DNA of 64,000 nucleotides from Pseudarthrobacter sp. fls2-241-R2A-127 (lineage in GTDB: Bacteria; Actinomycetota; Actinomycetes; Actinomycetales; Micrococcaceae): assembly GCF_030209355.1 (NCBI RefSeq), contig NZ_JARVSF010000019.1:1-64000 (forward strand), in the 5' to 3' direction. The translations under genes were made by a program, and so were the position numbers. A model generated the notes under the pieces. It was not told where the DNA came from. It was given only the letters and a program-made list of their open reading frames with translations, and made no database searches. The first letter of the stretch is position 1. Each line of letters begins with the position of its first letter. Shown in pieces: positions 42,031 through 52,177 of this stretch.

Positions 42031-42801
42031 CTAGGGCACCGGCGGGAGCTCCCAGGTTACGTCCGGCGCACCCTGTTCCCGCAGCAGCTCGTTAACTCGG
42101 CTGAACGGCCGGGAACCGAAGAAGCCGCGCGAGGCGGACAGCGGGCTGGGGTGGGCGCTGGCGACGGCCGGGACGCCGGCCAGCAGGGGCTTGACGCCCT
42201 CCGCCTCCTTGCCCCACAACACGGCCACCAGGGGCGTCCTGGACCCGTCCGCGGCGCGACGTCCGGCCACTGCCGTGACGGCCGCCGTCGTAATCTCCTC
42301 CCAACCTTTGCCCCGGTGCGAACCCGCTGCCCCGGCCCTGACGGTGAGTACCCGGTTCAGGAGCAGGACACCCTGGTCCGCCCAGGCTGACAGGTCGCCG
42401 TGGACGCGCGGCGGAATGCCCAGGTCGGATTCGAGTTCCCGGTAGATGTTCACCAGGCTGCGGGGGAGCGGACGCGTCCGCGCGTCCACGGAAAAGGAAA
42501 GCCCGACGGCGTGTCCCGGCGTGGGGTAGGGGTCCTGCCCCACGATGAGGACTTTCACGCCGGCGAGCGGCTGGCGGAACGCGCGCAGGACGTTCGACGG
42601 CGGCGGCAGGATCTGGTGCCCGGCCGCTTCTTCGTCGGCAAGGAACGCCAGCACTGACCGCAGTTTGCCCTCCACGTCCCGCAGTGCCGCCGCCCAGTCC
42701 GGCGCCATGAGCTCTGCCAGGGCGAGCCGGGCCAGGTCGCTGAAGCGTGTGGTGTCCACCGGGTCCTGCTGAAGGTCGAACAGCGCATCCGATTCAAACA
42801 T
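42031..42801 (-). CDS. ung: Uracil-DNA glycosylase
   Basis: A 256-residue family 1 UDG that removes uracil from DNA. The catalytic water-activating motif [18 protein letters not shown] contains Asp90, and the DNA-intercalation motif is [18 protein letters not shown]. The family 1 length is somewhat extended by a variable N-terminus. It ends 15 bases downstream of the siderophore-interacting gene start, so the two may be cotranscribed with ung first. Confidence 0.95.
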   Translation of the reverse strand: MFESDALFDLQQDPVDTTRFSDLARLALAELMAPDWAAALRDVEGKLRSVLAFLADEEAAGHQILPPPSNVLRAFRQPLAGVKVLIVGQDPYPTPGHAVGLSFSVDARTRPLPRSLVNIYRELESDLGIPPRVHGDLSAWADQGVLLLNRVLTVRAGAAGSHRGKGWEEITTAAVTAVAGRRAADGSRTPLVAVLWGKEAEGVKPLLAGVPAVASAHPSPLSASRGFFGSRPFSRVNELLREQGAPDVTWELPPVP

Positions 42802-42928
42802 CGTCCCATTCTTGCAGGCGGCCCCTGGCGGCCGGGAAGCGTGTCGACCGCCGGGCGAATGACACCCCTGTTATTCGCCCGGTAGCATGGGGGTAAGACA
42901 TGTAGCGTAACCAGCGAAGGAGTGTGCC

Positions 42929-43258
42929 GTGGCGGAACCGGCCCGGGAACACCTGCCTGAGCAGGATCCACGGAAGTCCCTGCTGGCGGATTTCGCGCTC
43001 CGTGATTCCTCCCTCACCGAGCGCGAACAGCAGATGCTGGCGCTCGAACGGCAGTGGTGGAAGTACGCCGGGGCCAAGGAACAGGCCATACGGGAGCTGT
43101 TCGACCTCTCCGCAACCCACTATTACCAGCTCCTCAACGCATTGATCGACCGGGAGGACGCCTTGGCCCACGATCCCATGCTGGTCAAGAGATTGCGTAG
43201 ACTACGTACGTCGCGCCACCGTGCACGCACCGCCCGCCGCCTGGGATCCGACGCTTAA
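42929..43258 (+). CDS. DUF3263 domain protein
   Basis: A 109-residue actinobacterial protein starting at a GTG (42929) after GAAGGAG. The core resembles a sigma-like or MerR-like helix-turn-helix: LTEREQQMLALERQWWKYAGAKEQAIRELFDLSATHYYQLLN, where the AIRELFDLS..YYQLL part looks like an HTH. The C-terminal tail is basic (RLRRLRTSRHRARTARRL). DNA binding is likely but unproven. It stands 52 bases before the LytR_C gene and is probably cotranscribed with it, an arrangement known in actinobacteria. Confidence 0.87.
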   Translation: MAEPAREHLPEQDPRKSLLADFALRDSSLTEREQQMLALERQWWKYAGAKEQAIRELFDLSATHYYQLLNALIDREDALAHDPMLVKRLRRLRTSRHRARTARRLGSDA

Positions 43259-43309
43259 TACGCCCCAGGCCGGGACCCTGGCAGCAATCTACAAGGATGT
43301 CGTTCCACC

Positions 43310-43942
43310 ATGACCAAATACGCCCGCGATGAATTCGACAAGGTCCCCGAGGCCGCGTCGCGACAAGGTGTCCACCGGACGGCCTCAGCCCCGTCCCGGG
43401 TACGGCTGTGGCCCATCCTCGCAGTGGGCGTGGCGGCGCTGGCCATCGGGCTGGTGTCCTTCCTGATCCTCCCCAAGCTTGGCTTCAACGCCACGGCAAC
43501 CGAGGCGTCCGCCAGCGTGGAATCCACGGCTTTGGCCGGCACCGGATCCACCGCGTCAGCTACCCAGGCAACCACGCCACCGGCCGCTTCGGAACCTTCG
43601 GCCACCGCCGAACCGTCCCGCAGCAGCAGCCCGGAGCCGACGCCGTCGGCCACCCGGCAGGCGGTCGTGGACCGGACGCAGCCAGTGGCCATCTACAACG
43701 CGGCCGGTACCGCCGGGTTGGCCAGCCGCATTGGCGGAACCGTCCAGGCTGATGGCTGGCGGCTAGGACAGGTGGGCAACTGGTCCGGTGCGCCGCAAAA
43801 ATCCTCCGTGATCTACTACGCCGGTCCCCAGCAGCTGGCCGGCGCCCAGGAGCTCTCGGCCCTGCTGAACATCCCCGCCGTCGTCAGCAGCACCGAGTTC
43901 CAGGCGCCGCTCGTGGTGGTCCTTGGCCCCGGATACCGGTAG
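43310..43942 (+). CDS. LytR C-terminal domain protein
   Basis: A 210-residue membrane-anchored protein. A short cytoplasmic N-terminus is followed by one helix (LWPILAVGVAALAIGLVSFL), an Ala/Ser/Thr/Pro-rich extracellular spacer (about 65-120), and a C-terminal LytR_C domain (VAIYNAAGTAGLASRIGGTVQADGW...VIYYAGPQQLAGAQELSALL). LytR_C domains occur in LCP phosphotransferases and in stand-alone cell-envelope proteins; no catalytic LCP domain is present here. Its role is probably structural or regulatory in the cell wall. Confidence 0.85.
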   Translation: MTKYARDEFDKVPEAASRQGVHRTASAPSRVRLWPILAVGVAALAIGLVSFLILPKLGFNATATEASASVESTALAGTGSTASATQATTPPAASEPSATAEPSRSSSPEPTPSATRQAVVDRTQPVAIYNAAGTAGLASRIGGTVQADGWRLGQVGNWSGAPQKSSVIYYAGPQQLAGAQELSALLNIPAVVSSTEFQAPLVVVLGPGYR

Positions 43943-44103
43943 CCGGACGGCCTCAGTTACGCCTGCATAACGTTCCCGGCTCCGGGCCTGCCGCCGCCTG
44001 CGACCCGTGGCAGCCGTGGCTAGAGTGATTCCAGGCCACGGCCCGCCGGGCTGCACGCAACAGCACCGGCCCATCCGGCCGCAACGGAAAAGAGTTGGTC
44101 ACC

Positions 44104-44310
44104 ATGGCACTGGGAACCGTCAAGTGGTTCAACGCTGAAAAGGGCTACGGCTTCATCACCGTTGACGGCTCCAGCGATGACATCTTTGTCCACTGGTCTG
44201 CGATCCGGGGCGAGGGCTACCGGGCCCTCGAAGAAGGGCAACGGGTGCAGCTGGAGATCGGGGAAGGCGAAAAGGGACCGCAGGCGGAAAACGTCCGGCC
44301 CGCCGAGTGA
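44104..44310 (+). CDS. Cold-shock protein, CspA family
   Basis: A 68-residue single cold-shock domain. RNP1-like GYGFITV and RNP2-like DIFVHWSAI are intact, with the usual [14 protein letters not shown] start. It should bind single-stranded RNA or DNA as a chaperone. In-frame TTG at 44095 is ignored because ATG at 44104 gives the family start and AAAAGAG precedes it. The stop codon overlaps the start of the next gene in GTGA. Confidence 0.92.
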   Translation: MALGTVKWFNAEKGYGFITVDGSSDDIFVHWSAIRGEGYRALEEGQRVQLEIGEGEKGPQAENVRPAE

Positions 44311-45572
44311 AGCCGATGCACCGTCCCGCAGCCCGCACGGTCCTGGCCGTTTCCCTGGCAGCCGTACTCGGCACCACAGCATGCTCCGAGACGGGCGGAA
44401 ACGCCCGGGTGGAATCCGCCGAGGCGTCCGGCGACGGCGTCCTCCGGGTGGGCCTGGTCCTGGACAACACCGGCAACAATGCTTTCCTGAATGCGCCCCA
44501 GCTCGCCGCAGCCAAGCTGGCCGTCCAGGACATCAACGCGGCAGGGGGCCACAAAGGCCGTCCCGTTGAACTGCTGCCCGCACATCCGGAACAGGACACC
44601 GCCGGGCAGGCGCATGCCCTGCTGGCTGCCAAAGCAGACGTGGTCATCGGACCCACCGATTCCAGCCACGCGGCGGCGGCCGTCGACATTCTTTCGCGCG
44701 CACGGACGCCCCTGATCTCACCGGCCAACACCGCCGCGGGCTTGACCGGACTGGCGAGCGGCGGCTACTACTTCCGCACCGCGGCGTCCGACGTCGCCCA
44801 AGGGCCGGTGCTGGCCAAACTCGCCAAGGACACCGGTGCAGCCAGCATCAGCGTGCTGTACCAGGAAGGTTCCTACGGCAAGGACCTGCAGGCCGCCGTC
44901 ACGGAAGCGGCGAAACAGTCCGGACTTTCCGTCCTTCCCGGCGCCGGTTTCAAAACGGGGGACGCTGCCGCAGCTGCGGGCTCCATCGCCAAAGCAAAGC
45001 CGGACGCCGTCGTCCTGGTAGCCCGTGAGGGCGCCCAAGGGGCGCTGGCCGAGCTCCATAATGCCGGCCTCAGCGGTTCACGCATCATCATGAGCGACGG
45101 CGCCTTCGCCCGCTACGGGTCCGGGCTCGGTGCCAAGGTGCTGGAGGGTGCCCGCGCCGTGGTTCCGGGGCAGCTGCCCTCCGCGGCTTTCCAGGCAAAA
45201 CTCCTGACGGTGGACCCGTCCCTGAACGACGTGTCCTACGCTGCCGAAACCTACGACGCCGTGACCCTGGCTGCGCTGGCAGCGGCCCGCGCGCAGGACG
45301 ACGCCGGCCGCTCGATCGCAGCCAACCTCATTGCGGTATCGGGAGGGACGGCGGCACCGGGCGCAGGAGCGGCCACTGCGCCGTGCCTGACCTACAAAGC
45401 CTGCCTGGGCGGCCTGGCTGCCGGCCCCGACATCAATTACGACGGCGAGTCGGGCCCCATTGCCTTTGACGCCAACGGGGACATCACCACGGCATCCTTA
45501 TCCGTGTTCACCTACGGACCGGACAACAACCCCACTCCCACGGGGCGGGAGACAGCCGGACACCCGGGCTGA
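44307..45572 (+). CDS. Branched-chain-amino-acid-type substrate-binding lipoprotein
   Basis: A 421-residue type I periplasmic-binding protein (LivJ/Peripla_BP_6). The signal peptide ends in the lipobox VLGTTAC, so it is a surface lipoprotein. The mature protein starts with [21 protein letters not shown] and has the two-lobed fold ([40 protein letters not shown]). GTG at 44307 overlaps the cold-shock stop codon (GTGA). No liv permease or ATPase genes adjoin, so it is an orphan. The ligand is unknown; amino acids, amides or urea are typical. Confidence 0.85.
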   Translation: MKPMHRPAARTVLAVSLAAVLGTTACSETGGNARVESAEASGDGVLRVGLVLDNTGNNAFLNAPQLAAAKLAVQDINAAGGHKGRPVELLPAHPEQDTAGQAHALLAAKADVVIGPTDSSHAAAAVDILSRARTPLISPANTAAGLTGLASGGYYFRTAASDVAQGPVLAKLAKDTGAASISVLYQEGSYGKDLQAAVTEAAKQSGLSVLPGAGFKTGDAAAAAGSIAKAKPDAVVLVAREGAQGALAELHNAGLSGSRIIMSDGAFARYGSGLGAKVLEGARAVVPGQLPSAAFQAKLLTVDPSLNDVSYAAETYDAVTLAALAAARAQDDAGRSIAANLIAVSGGTAAPGAGAATAPCLTYKACLGGLAAGPDINYDGESGPIAFDANGDITTASLSVFTYGPDNNPTPTGRETAGHPG

Positions 45573-45622
45573 TCGCCCTCGGCGAAGCCGCCGCCGCCAG
45601 CTGCCCGTTTGGCGTCTTTTCG

Positions 45623-45666
45623 CTTGCACTCTCACCGGGGGAGTGCTAATTATTGAGTTAGCACTC
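45623..45666. promoter_or_regulatory. CIRCE (HrcA) operator with an added half-site
   Basis: CTTGCACTC (45623-45631), nine bases, and GAGTGCTAA (45641-45649) form a near-perfect CIRCE element (consensus TTAGCACTC-N9-GAGTGCTAA). A further TTAGCACTC follows at 45658-45666, in inverted orientation after eight bases. HrcA repressor is the known CIRCE ligand. Confidence 0.9.
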
Positions 45667-45684
45667 TGACGCACCGACTGCTAA

Positions 45685-47496
<1,812 letters not shown>

Positions 47497-47526
47497 GCCT
47501 CCCGCCGGGCCCTGTCCCGCTGACAT

Positions 47527-47563
47527 GAAATGCGGCCCCCTCCTTGGGAGGGGGCCGCATTTC
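47527..47563. terminator. Strong terminator after groEL
   Basis: GAAATGCGGCCCCCTCC (47527-47543) pairs perfectly with GGAGGGGGCCGCATTTC (47547-47563), a 17-bp stem with a three-base loop. The flanks suit both groEL and the convergent binding-protein gene. Confidence 0.85.
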
Positions 47564-47577
47564 TCATGTTCCCGGGG

Positions 47578-48888
47578 CTACTTCCTGGCGGAAGCCAGCA
47601 TCCCTTCGACTTCCTTCTTGAAGGCGTCCGCGGCTGCCTGCGGTGTCAGGCGGTCGTACAGCACTTCGTCCGTATAACGCTTGATGACGTTCTGGACGCT
47701 TCCCGCACCCACCGGCGGGACCGGGGGTGCACCCTTGATGTCAGGCGCTATGTCCTTGAGGAAGCCCACTACCGTGGTGTCAGCCGGCTTGAGCGAAGGA
47801 GTAATGTCCGCGACGATCCCGCTGTTGGTGGGCACGCCCCGGTCCGTCATCAGGATGCCGCCGGCCTCCGGACTGTTCGTAAGGAAGTCGATGAATTCGG
47901 CAGCCTGTTGCGGGTGCTTCGAGCGGGACGATGCGGACCAGAACATGGTGGGCTTGTAGTACATGCCGTTACCGGCCGATGAGCCGCTGACGCTTGGGGC
48001 GCGCAGCATCTTGATGTTGCTGCCCGTGGTGGACTCCAGGGAGCCCAGCTGGTTGGTCCACCACCAGGCCATGGCCACCCGGTTGGTGCCGAACAGGCTT
48101 TCCTCCAGACCCGCGCCGGCGTCTTCGGTGGCGACGGTGGCGGGCGGACTGGCTTTCGAATCCCGCTGGTCCTTGAGCCGTTCCCAGAAGGACGCGGCGG
48201 TGGCCGTTTCGAAACCGAGTCCGCCATCACTTGAGTACAGGTCCTGTCCGTGCTGGCGGAGCCAGATGATCAAATCTGCCTCATTGCTGCCGTAGGCGGC
48301 GCCATAGCTCTTTCCGCCACTGGCAGCGCTGATCTTCGCTGCGGTATCCGCGAAGTCCTTCCACGTCCACGTCTTGTCGTCCGGCAGCGGAACGCCTGCC
48401 GCCTCGAACACCTTGGTGTTGGCCATGATCACATAGGCGTTCCGGCCAGTACTGAGACCGTACTGGGCGTCGTCGTACCGGCCGGAGGCAAGGGCCTCCG
48501 GGTCCAGCTTGGAGGTGTCGATGCTGCTTTGCTTTGACAGGTCCATCAGGGCCCCGCGGCCGCCGTACTCGGCGATGTACTTTTGGTCCATCTGGATGAC
48601 GTCGGGCGCATCATTGGCGGCTGTCTTGGTTGCCAGTTTGTCCCAATAGCCGGCCCATTCGCCCGGCTCGGCCTTGATCTTGATGTTCGGATGTGACGCT
48701 TCGAACGCGGCAATGACCTTATTGGTCTGGGCGTTCAGGTATTCGTTGCCCCACCACGCGAACCGCAGTGTCACTTGCCCGTTGTCTCCCGAACCGCCGG
48801 GTGCGCCGCAGCCCGTGGTCAGCAGGGATATGGCCAAGGCGGCGGCGCCGAGCTGGAAACTGCGCCGGGTCATGATTGGAATCGTCAT
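47578..48888 (-). CDS. Orphan extracellular sugar-binding lipoprotein (Tat-type signal)
   Basis: A 436-residue family 1 solute-binding protein. ATG at 48888 follows GAAGGAAC. The signal peptide carries a twin-arginine motif (TRRSFQL) and also a lipobox (LLTTGC), suggesting Tat export followed by lipidation. The mature part has the maltose-type fold (VTLRFAWWGNEYLNAQTNKV; GALMDLSKQSSIDTS; MAWWWTNQLGSLES; PTMFWSASSRSKHPQQAAEF). No permease genes adjoin. Two LacI-type palindromes lie upstream. It may use the shared ATPase at 6.5 kb with permeases elsewhere. The sugar is unknown. Confidence 0.88.
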   Translation of the reverse strand: MTIPIMTRRSFQLGAAALAISLLTTGCGAPGGSGDNGQVTLRFAWWGNEYLNAQTNKVIAAFEASHPNIKIKAEPGEWAGYWDKLATKTAANDAPDVIQMDQKYIAEYGGRGALMDLSKQSSIDTSKLDPEALASGRYDDAQYGLSTGRNAYVIMANTKVFEAAGVPLPDDKTWTWKDFADTAAKISAASGGKSYGAAYGSNEADLIIWLRQHGQDLYSSDGGLGFETATAASFWERLKDQRDSKASPPATVATEDAGAGLEESLFGTNRVAMAWWWTNQLGSLESTTGSNIKMLRAPSVSGSSAGNGMYYKPTMFWSASSRSKHPQQAAEFIDFLTNSPEAGGILMTDRGVPTNSGIVADITPSLKPADTTVVGFLKDIAPDIKGAPPVPPVGAGSVQNVIKRYTDEVLYDRLTPQAAADAFKKEVEGMLASARK

Positions 48889-48951
48889 TGATGTTCCTTC
48901 CAGAGTGGTATCGCTGGGTCGCCCCACATCATCGCGGGGACGGCACCCAGC

Positions 48952-48967
48952 GAGAAAACGCTTTCTC
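48952..48967. promoter_or_regulatory. LacI-type operator, proximal to the orphan binding protein
   Basis: GAGAAAACGCTTTCTC is a palindrome with one mismatched pair and a central CG (centre 48959.5), about 71 bp upstream of the start codon. Confidence 0.7.
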
Positions 48968-49016
48968 ACCGTGATTCTGCGATTGTTTCGTGACTGGGAG
49001 GTGGGAGTCAAGCACT

Positions 49017-49034
49017 TCGGTAAACGTTTTCCGA
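49017..49034. promoter_or_regulatory. LacI-type operator, distal
   Basis: TCGGTAAACGTTTTCCGA is a palindrome with one mismatched pair and central CG (centre 49025.5), 66 bp from the proximal site. No LacI gene is adjacent, so the regulator is encoded elsewhere. Confidence 0.65.
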
Positions 49035-49157
49035 GATGGTGTTCCGGGCGGCCCGGGGCACGGCAACCTGGCGCGGTGCACCGTGCGGCGGACAGCCGGG
49101 CATGCTGTGCCGCGGCGGGCGCAGCCCATTGTCGTTGGCTTCTGGCAGGATGGACCG

Positions 49158-50270
49158 GTGACGATTACTGCAGCGGCTGACGGTTCGGCCTTGGGAAACC
49201 CGGGCCCTGCCGGCTGGGCCTGGTACGTGGATGACAATTGCTGGCGGGCCGGCGGGTGGCCCCACGGGACCAATAATCAGGGAGAGCTGATGGCTGTCCT
49301 GGATCTGCTGCGCGCCACCGCGCATCTTCCCGGGGAGGACCTGCGCATCCTCTGCGACAGCCAGTACGTGATCAATTCCATCACCAAATGGATGCCTGGT
49401 TGGAAGCGCAAAGGGTGGCGCAAGGCGGACGGGAAACCAGTCCTGAACGTAGAACTGCTGAAGGAACTGGACCGCGAACTGGCGGGCCGGACCTACACTT
49501 TCGAGTGGGTCAAGGGCCATGCCGGCCACAGCCTGAACGAGGCCGCCGATGAACGCGCCCGGGCCGCGGCAACCGCCTACCAGCAGGGTGTGGCCGCACG
49601 CTCCGGGCCCGGGTTCCCGGGGGCGCACCATCCGGGCGCGTCGGGGCGCAGCTTTGAGGCGCGGTCCGGCAATGGCCTGCAGCCGGCAACCCTCGACATC
49701 CCCGCCACCGCACCCGCCCGTTCGGCGGCTGCCACAGGCCGCCCCGATGCGGGCCCCGCCCGCCCGGACACGCGGCCGGCAGCGGCCGGCCAAAGGGTGC
49801 CTGCAGCGGAATCCAGAAACCCGCAGGCCATGCCTGAACCGGTATCGGCTTATGACGAATTAGACCTGTTCAGTGAGTTGGATACCGAAGCGCAGGAGGT
49901 TGCCCAGGCAGCCCAGCAGGCCGGAGCGGTCGCGCCCGAGGCCCTGGTTGAGCAACTCGAACGTGAGCTGCTGGGCCCTCTGGTGCGCGGTGACATTGGC
50001 AGGACCGCCGTCCTCCTCCATCCGGATTTCATGGAGATCGGCAGCTCCGGACGAATGTGGACCCGGGACGCCATGATGATGGCCCTCGAAGAGGACCCCG
50101 GTGAACGGACCGACATCGAAGTTCTGGGCGCTGAGCGTATCGGTGCCGGCGCCGTCCTGCTGACGTACCGGAGCTTTGCCCGCGCCGGCACCACGCTGCG
50201 AAGCTCCTTATGGGTCCTCGACGGCGAACGTTGGCGGCTGCGGTTCCATCAAGGAACTCCGGAAGCCTGA
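49158..50270 (+). CDS. Ribonuclease HI fused to a SnoaL/DUF4440-like domain
   Basis: A 370-residue fusion protein. Residues 1-145 are RNase HI: catalytic Asp8 (ADGSALGNPG), Glu43 (NNQGELMAVL), Asp67 (RILCDSQYVI), His121/His124 and Asp131 (VKGHAGHSLNEAADERARAA). It cuts RNA in RNA-DNA hybrids. After a Pro/Ala-rich linker (about 145-255), residues 265-368 form an NTF2-like domain (LLGPLVRGDIGRTAVLLHPD...RSSLWVLDGERWRL). GTG at 49158 is taken as start; earlier in-frame starts lie among the upstream palindromes. The C-terminal domain may bind a ligand or dimerise; its job is unknown. Confidence 0.87.
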   Translation: MTITAAADGSALGNPGPAGWAWYVDDNCWRAGGWPHGTNNQGELMAVLDLLRATAHLPGEDLRILCDSQYVINSITKWMPGWKRKGWRKADGKPVLNVELLKELDRELAGRTYTFEWVKGHAGHSLNEAADERARAAATAYQQGVAARSGPGFPGAHHPGASGRSFEARSGNGLQPATLDIPATAPARSAAATGRPDAGPARPDTRPAAAGQRVPAAESRNPQAMPEPVSAYDELDLFSELDTEAQEVAQAAQQAGAVAPEALVEQLERELLGPLVRGDIGRTAVLLHPDFMEIGSSGRMWTRDAMMMALEEDPGERTDIEVLGAERIGAGAVLLTYRSFARAGTTLRSSLWVLDGERWRLRFHQGTPEA

Positions 50271-50274
50271 CCCC

Positions 50275-50562
50275 TTAGCTGAATCGCTGCGCGTTGCCCT
50301 GCTCGGCCTGGGCATACGTGGCCGCTGCGGAGGCCAGGGCCGCGTTGATGGAGGCCAGCGACGCCTCCACCCGGCCTTGGGTGATGGTCCATTCGGTGAC
50401 GAGCGCCTGGAAGTTGGTGGCTGCCGAGCCGCACCACGAGCCCTGCAGCTCGTCGAGGCCGCGCTTCATGGCCTGCACGTCGGCGCTGATCCTGTCCACA
50501 GTGGACTGTACGTTGGCGGATTTCAGCTGAAGTAGCTCGGTATCAACGGAAATGATGCTCAT
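50275..50562 (-). CDS. WXG100 family protein
   Basis: A 95-residue helical hairpin of the ESAT-6/WXG100 type. The turn motif is SWCGSAA (W-x-G), between two long helices rich in Ala, Gln and Ser. Such proteins are secreted by type VII systems, usually as dimers. No ESX ATPase, EccD or partner WXG gene lies in this window, so it is an orphan here. A C-terminal YxxxD/E export signal is seen loosely as YAQAE. Confidence 0.85.
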   Translation of the reverse strand: MSIISVDTELLQLKSANVQSTVDRISADVQAMKRGLDELQGSWCGSAATNFQALVTEWTITQGRVEASLASINAALASAAATYAQAEQGNAQRFS

Positions 50563-50663
50563 GGCTATGCCTTTCGGTACGGCGGAGACGCCTCCGGCCC
50601 GGCGGTTCCGGGCTGCTGGAATGAGCCTATGAAGCCGTTCCGGGCAGAGCCATGGCCTGAGGT

Positions 50664-52175
50664 CTATATGTGGATAACCGAGCTGCCGCTGCCGGCGGCG
50701 GACTGGTCGGTGCCGCCGTCCGCGTCCTCGCTGTCCGCAACGTCCGCTGTGGGGATTTCATTACGGTGCGGCAGGCTGACCACCAACGTGGCCCCGCCGC
50801 CGTCGGTCTTCTCCACCCGCACCGAACCGCCATGCGAGCCAACGATGGCCGCTACGATGGCCAGGCCCAGGCCGCTGCCGCCCGTCTCCCGGGTCCGGGA
50901 GGTATCGGCCCGGTAGAAGCGTTCGAAGACCTTGGCCGCGTCCTCTTCCGAAATGCCGGGTCCATGGTCACGTACCTCGATGATGGAGCGCGCCTCGCCA
51001 TCCGTGCCGCGGACTCCCACGGCCAGCTCGATGGGGCTGCCCTCCGGGGTATAACGCAACGCGTTGCCCACGAGGTTGCCCACCACCTGGCGCAGCTTGG
51101 CCTCGTCTCCGAGGACCGGGGCAGGCCTTGCCGGGCCGCCGTCGAGGCCCGCCAGTGAAATGGTCCTGGAGCGGTCGCTGGCCTGGGTGTCCACCATGGC
51201 GTCGTGCGCGATCAACTGCAGGTCCACTGGCTTTTGCTGCAGCGGCCGCTGCTCATCCAGGCGGGCCAGCAGGAGGAGGTCCTCAACCATGGAACCCATG
51301 CGCTTGGCTTCGCTTTCGATCCGGCCCATCGCGGTGGCCACGTCCTCGTCCGTGGACAAGGCACCATGGCGGTACAGCTCGGAGAAGCCGCGGATAGTCA
51401 CCAGCGGTGTCCGCAGCTCATGGGAGGCGTCCGCGGCAAAGCGGCGCATCCTGGCCTCGGATGCGGTGCGTGCCGCAAACGCGGTCTCAATATGCGCGAG
51501 CATCGCGTTGAGCGAACTGCTCAGCCGTCCCAGCTCGGTGGCCGGATTCTCCACCTCAACACGGCGGGACAGGTCACCGGCTGCAATGGCGGCCGCCGTC
51601 TTCTCCACCCGGGCCAAGGGCCGGAATGAACGGGACACCGTCCAGCTTGCGATCAGGGACGCGAGCAGCAGCGTCAGCAGTCCCACCCCCGTAACCACCA
51701 GCGTGGCGTGCTTGAGGACATCGTCGACGCTCGCCAGGGGAAGCCCGATGACCACCACGGCGGTCGTCTGGCCGTTCTGGACGGTCACCGCCACCACCCG
51801 CCAGCTTTGCCCGTCCGTGCCGCGCACCTGGAACGGGGCAAGTCCCCGGGCCTGGGCCTGGTCCACGGTCATGGACGCGATGTCCGGGTGGTCGTCCGGG
51901 TCGCCGCCGAACGTGTACGGTTGCTCGCCCGGGGCGAAAAGCATCAGCGAATAGTCGGTGGGAATGGGACTGGGCGCCTGCAGCTGCGTAAACGAGCGCT
52001 GTTGCCGGGCAGAGTCGACGGCGGCGTTCAGTTTGTCGTCCACCTGGCCCTGGAGGTAGCTGTGCAGCAACGTCAGGGTGACGGCTCCGGTCACCGTCAG
52101 GGCCACGATCAGCAGGGCCATGATCATGGCCACCAGCTGTGACCTGAGCGAGGCCGACTTCCACCGCTTCAGCAA
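50664..52175 (-). CDS. Two-component sensor histidine kinase
   Basis: A 503-residue membrane kinase. A transmembrane helix (residues about 15-38) begins an extracytoplasmic sensor of about 120 residues, then a second helix (LLTLLLASLIASWTVS), a HAMP domain (RPLARVEKTAAAIAAGDLSRRVE), the HisKA box with the phosphorylated His in FAADASHELRTPLVTIRG, and an ATPase domain with N-box VGNLVGNALRY, G1 DHGPGIS and G2 GGSGLGLAIV. It follows the response regulator by two bases. Input stimulus is unknown. Confidence 0.92.
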   Translation of the reverse strand: MLKRWKSASLRSQLVAMIMALLIVALTVTGAVTLTLLHSYLQGQVDDKLNAAVDSARQQRSFTQLQAPSPIPTDYSLMLFAPGEQPYTFGGDPDDHPDIASMTVDQAQARGLAPFQVRGTDGQSWRVVAVTVQNGQTTAVVVIGLPLASVDDVLKHATLVVTGVGLLTLLLASLIASWTVSRSFRPLARVEKTAAAIAAGDLSRRVEVENPATELGRLSSSLNAMLAHIETAFAARTASEARMRRFAADASHELRTPLVTIRGFSELYRHGALSTDEDVATAMGRIESEAKRMGSMVEDLLLLARLDEQRPLQQKPVDLQLIAHDAMVDTQASDRSRTISLAGLDGGPARPAPVLGDEAKLRQVVGNLVGNALRYTPEGSPIELAVGVRGTDGEARSIIEVRDHGPGISEEDAAKVFERFYRADTSRTRETGGSGLGLAIVAAIVGSHGGSVRVEKTDGGGATLVVSLPHRNEIPTADVADSEDADGGTDQSAAGSGSSVIHI

Positions 52176-52177
52176 GG

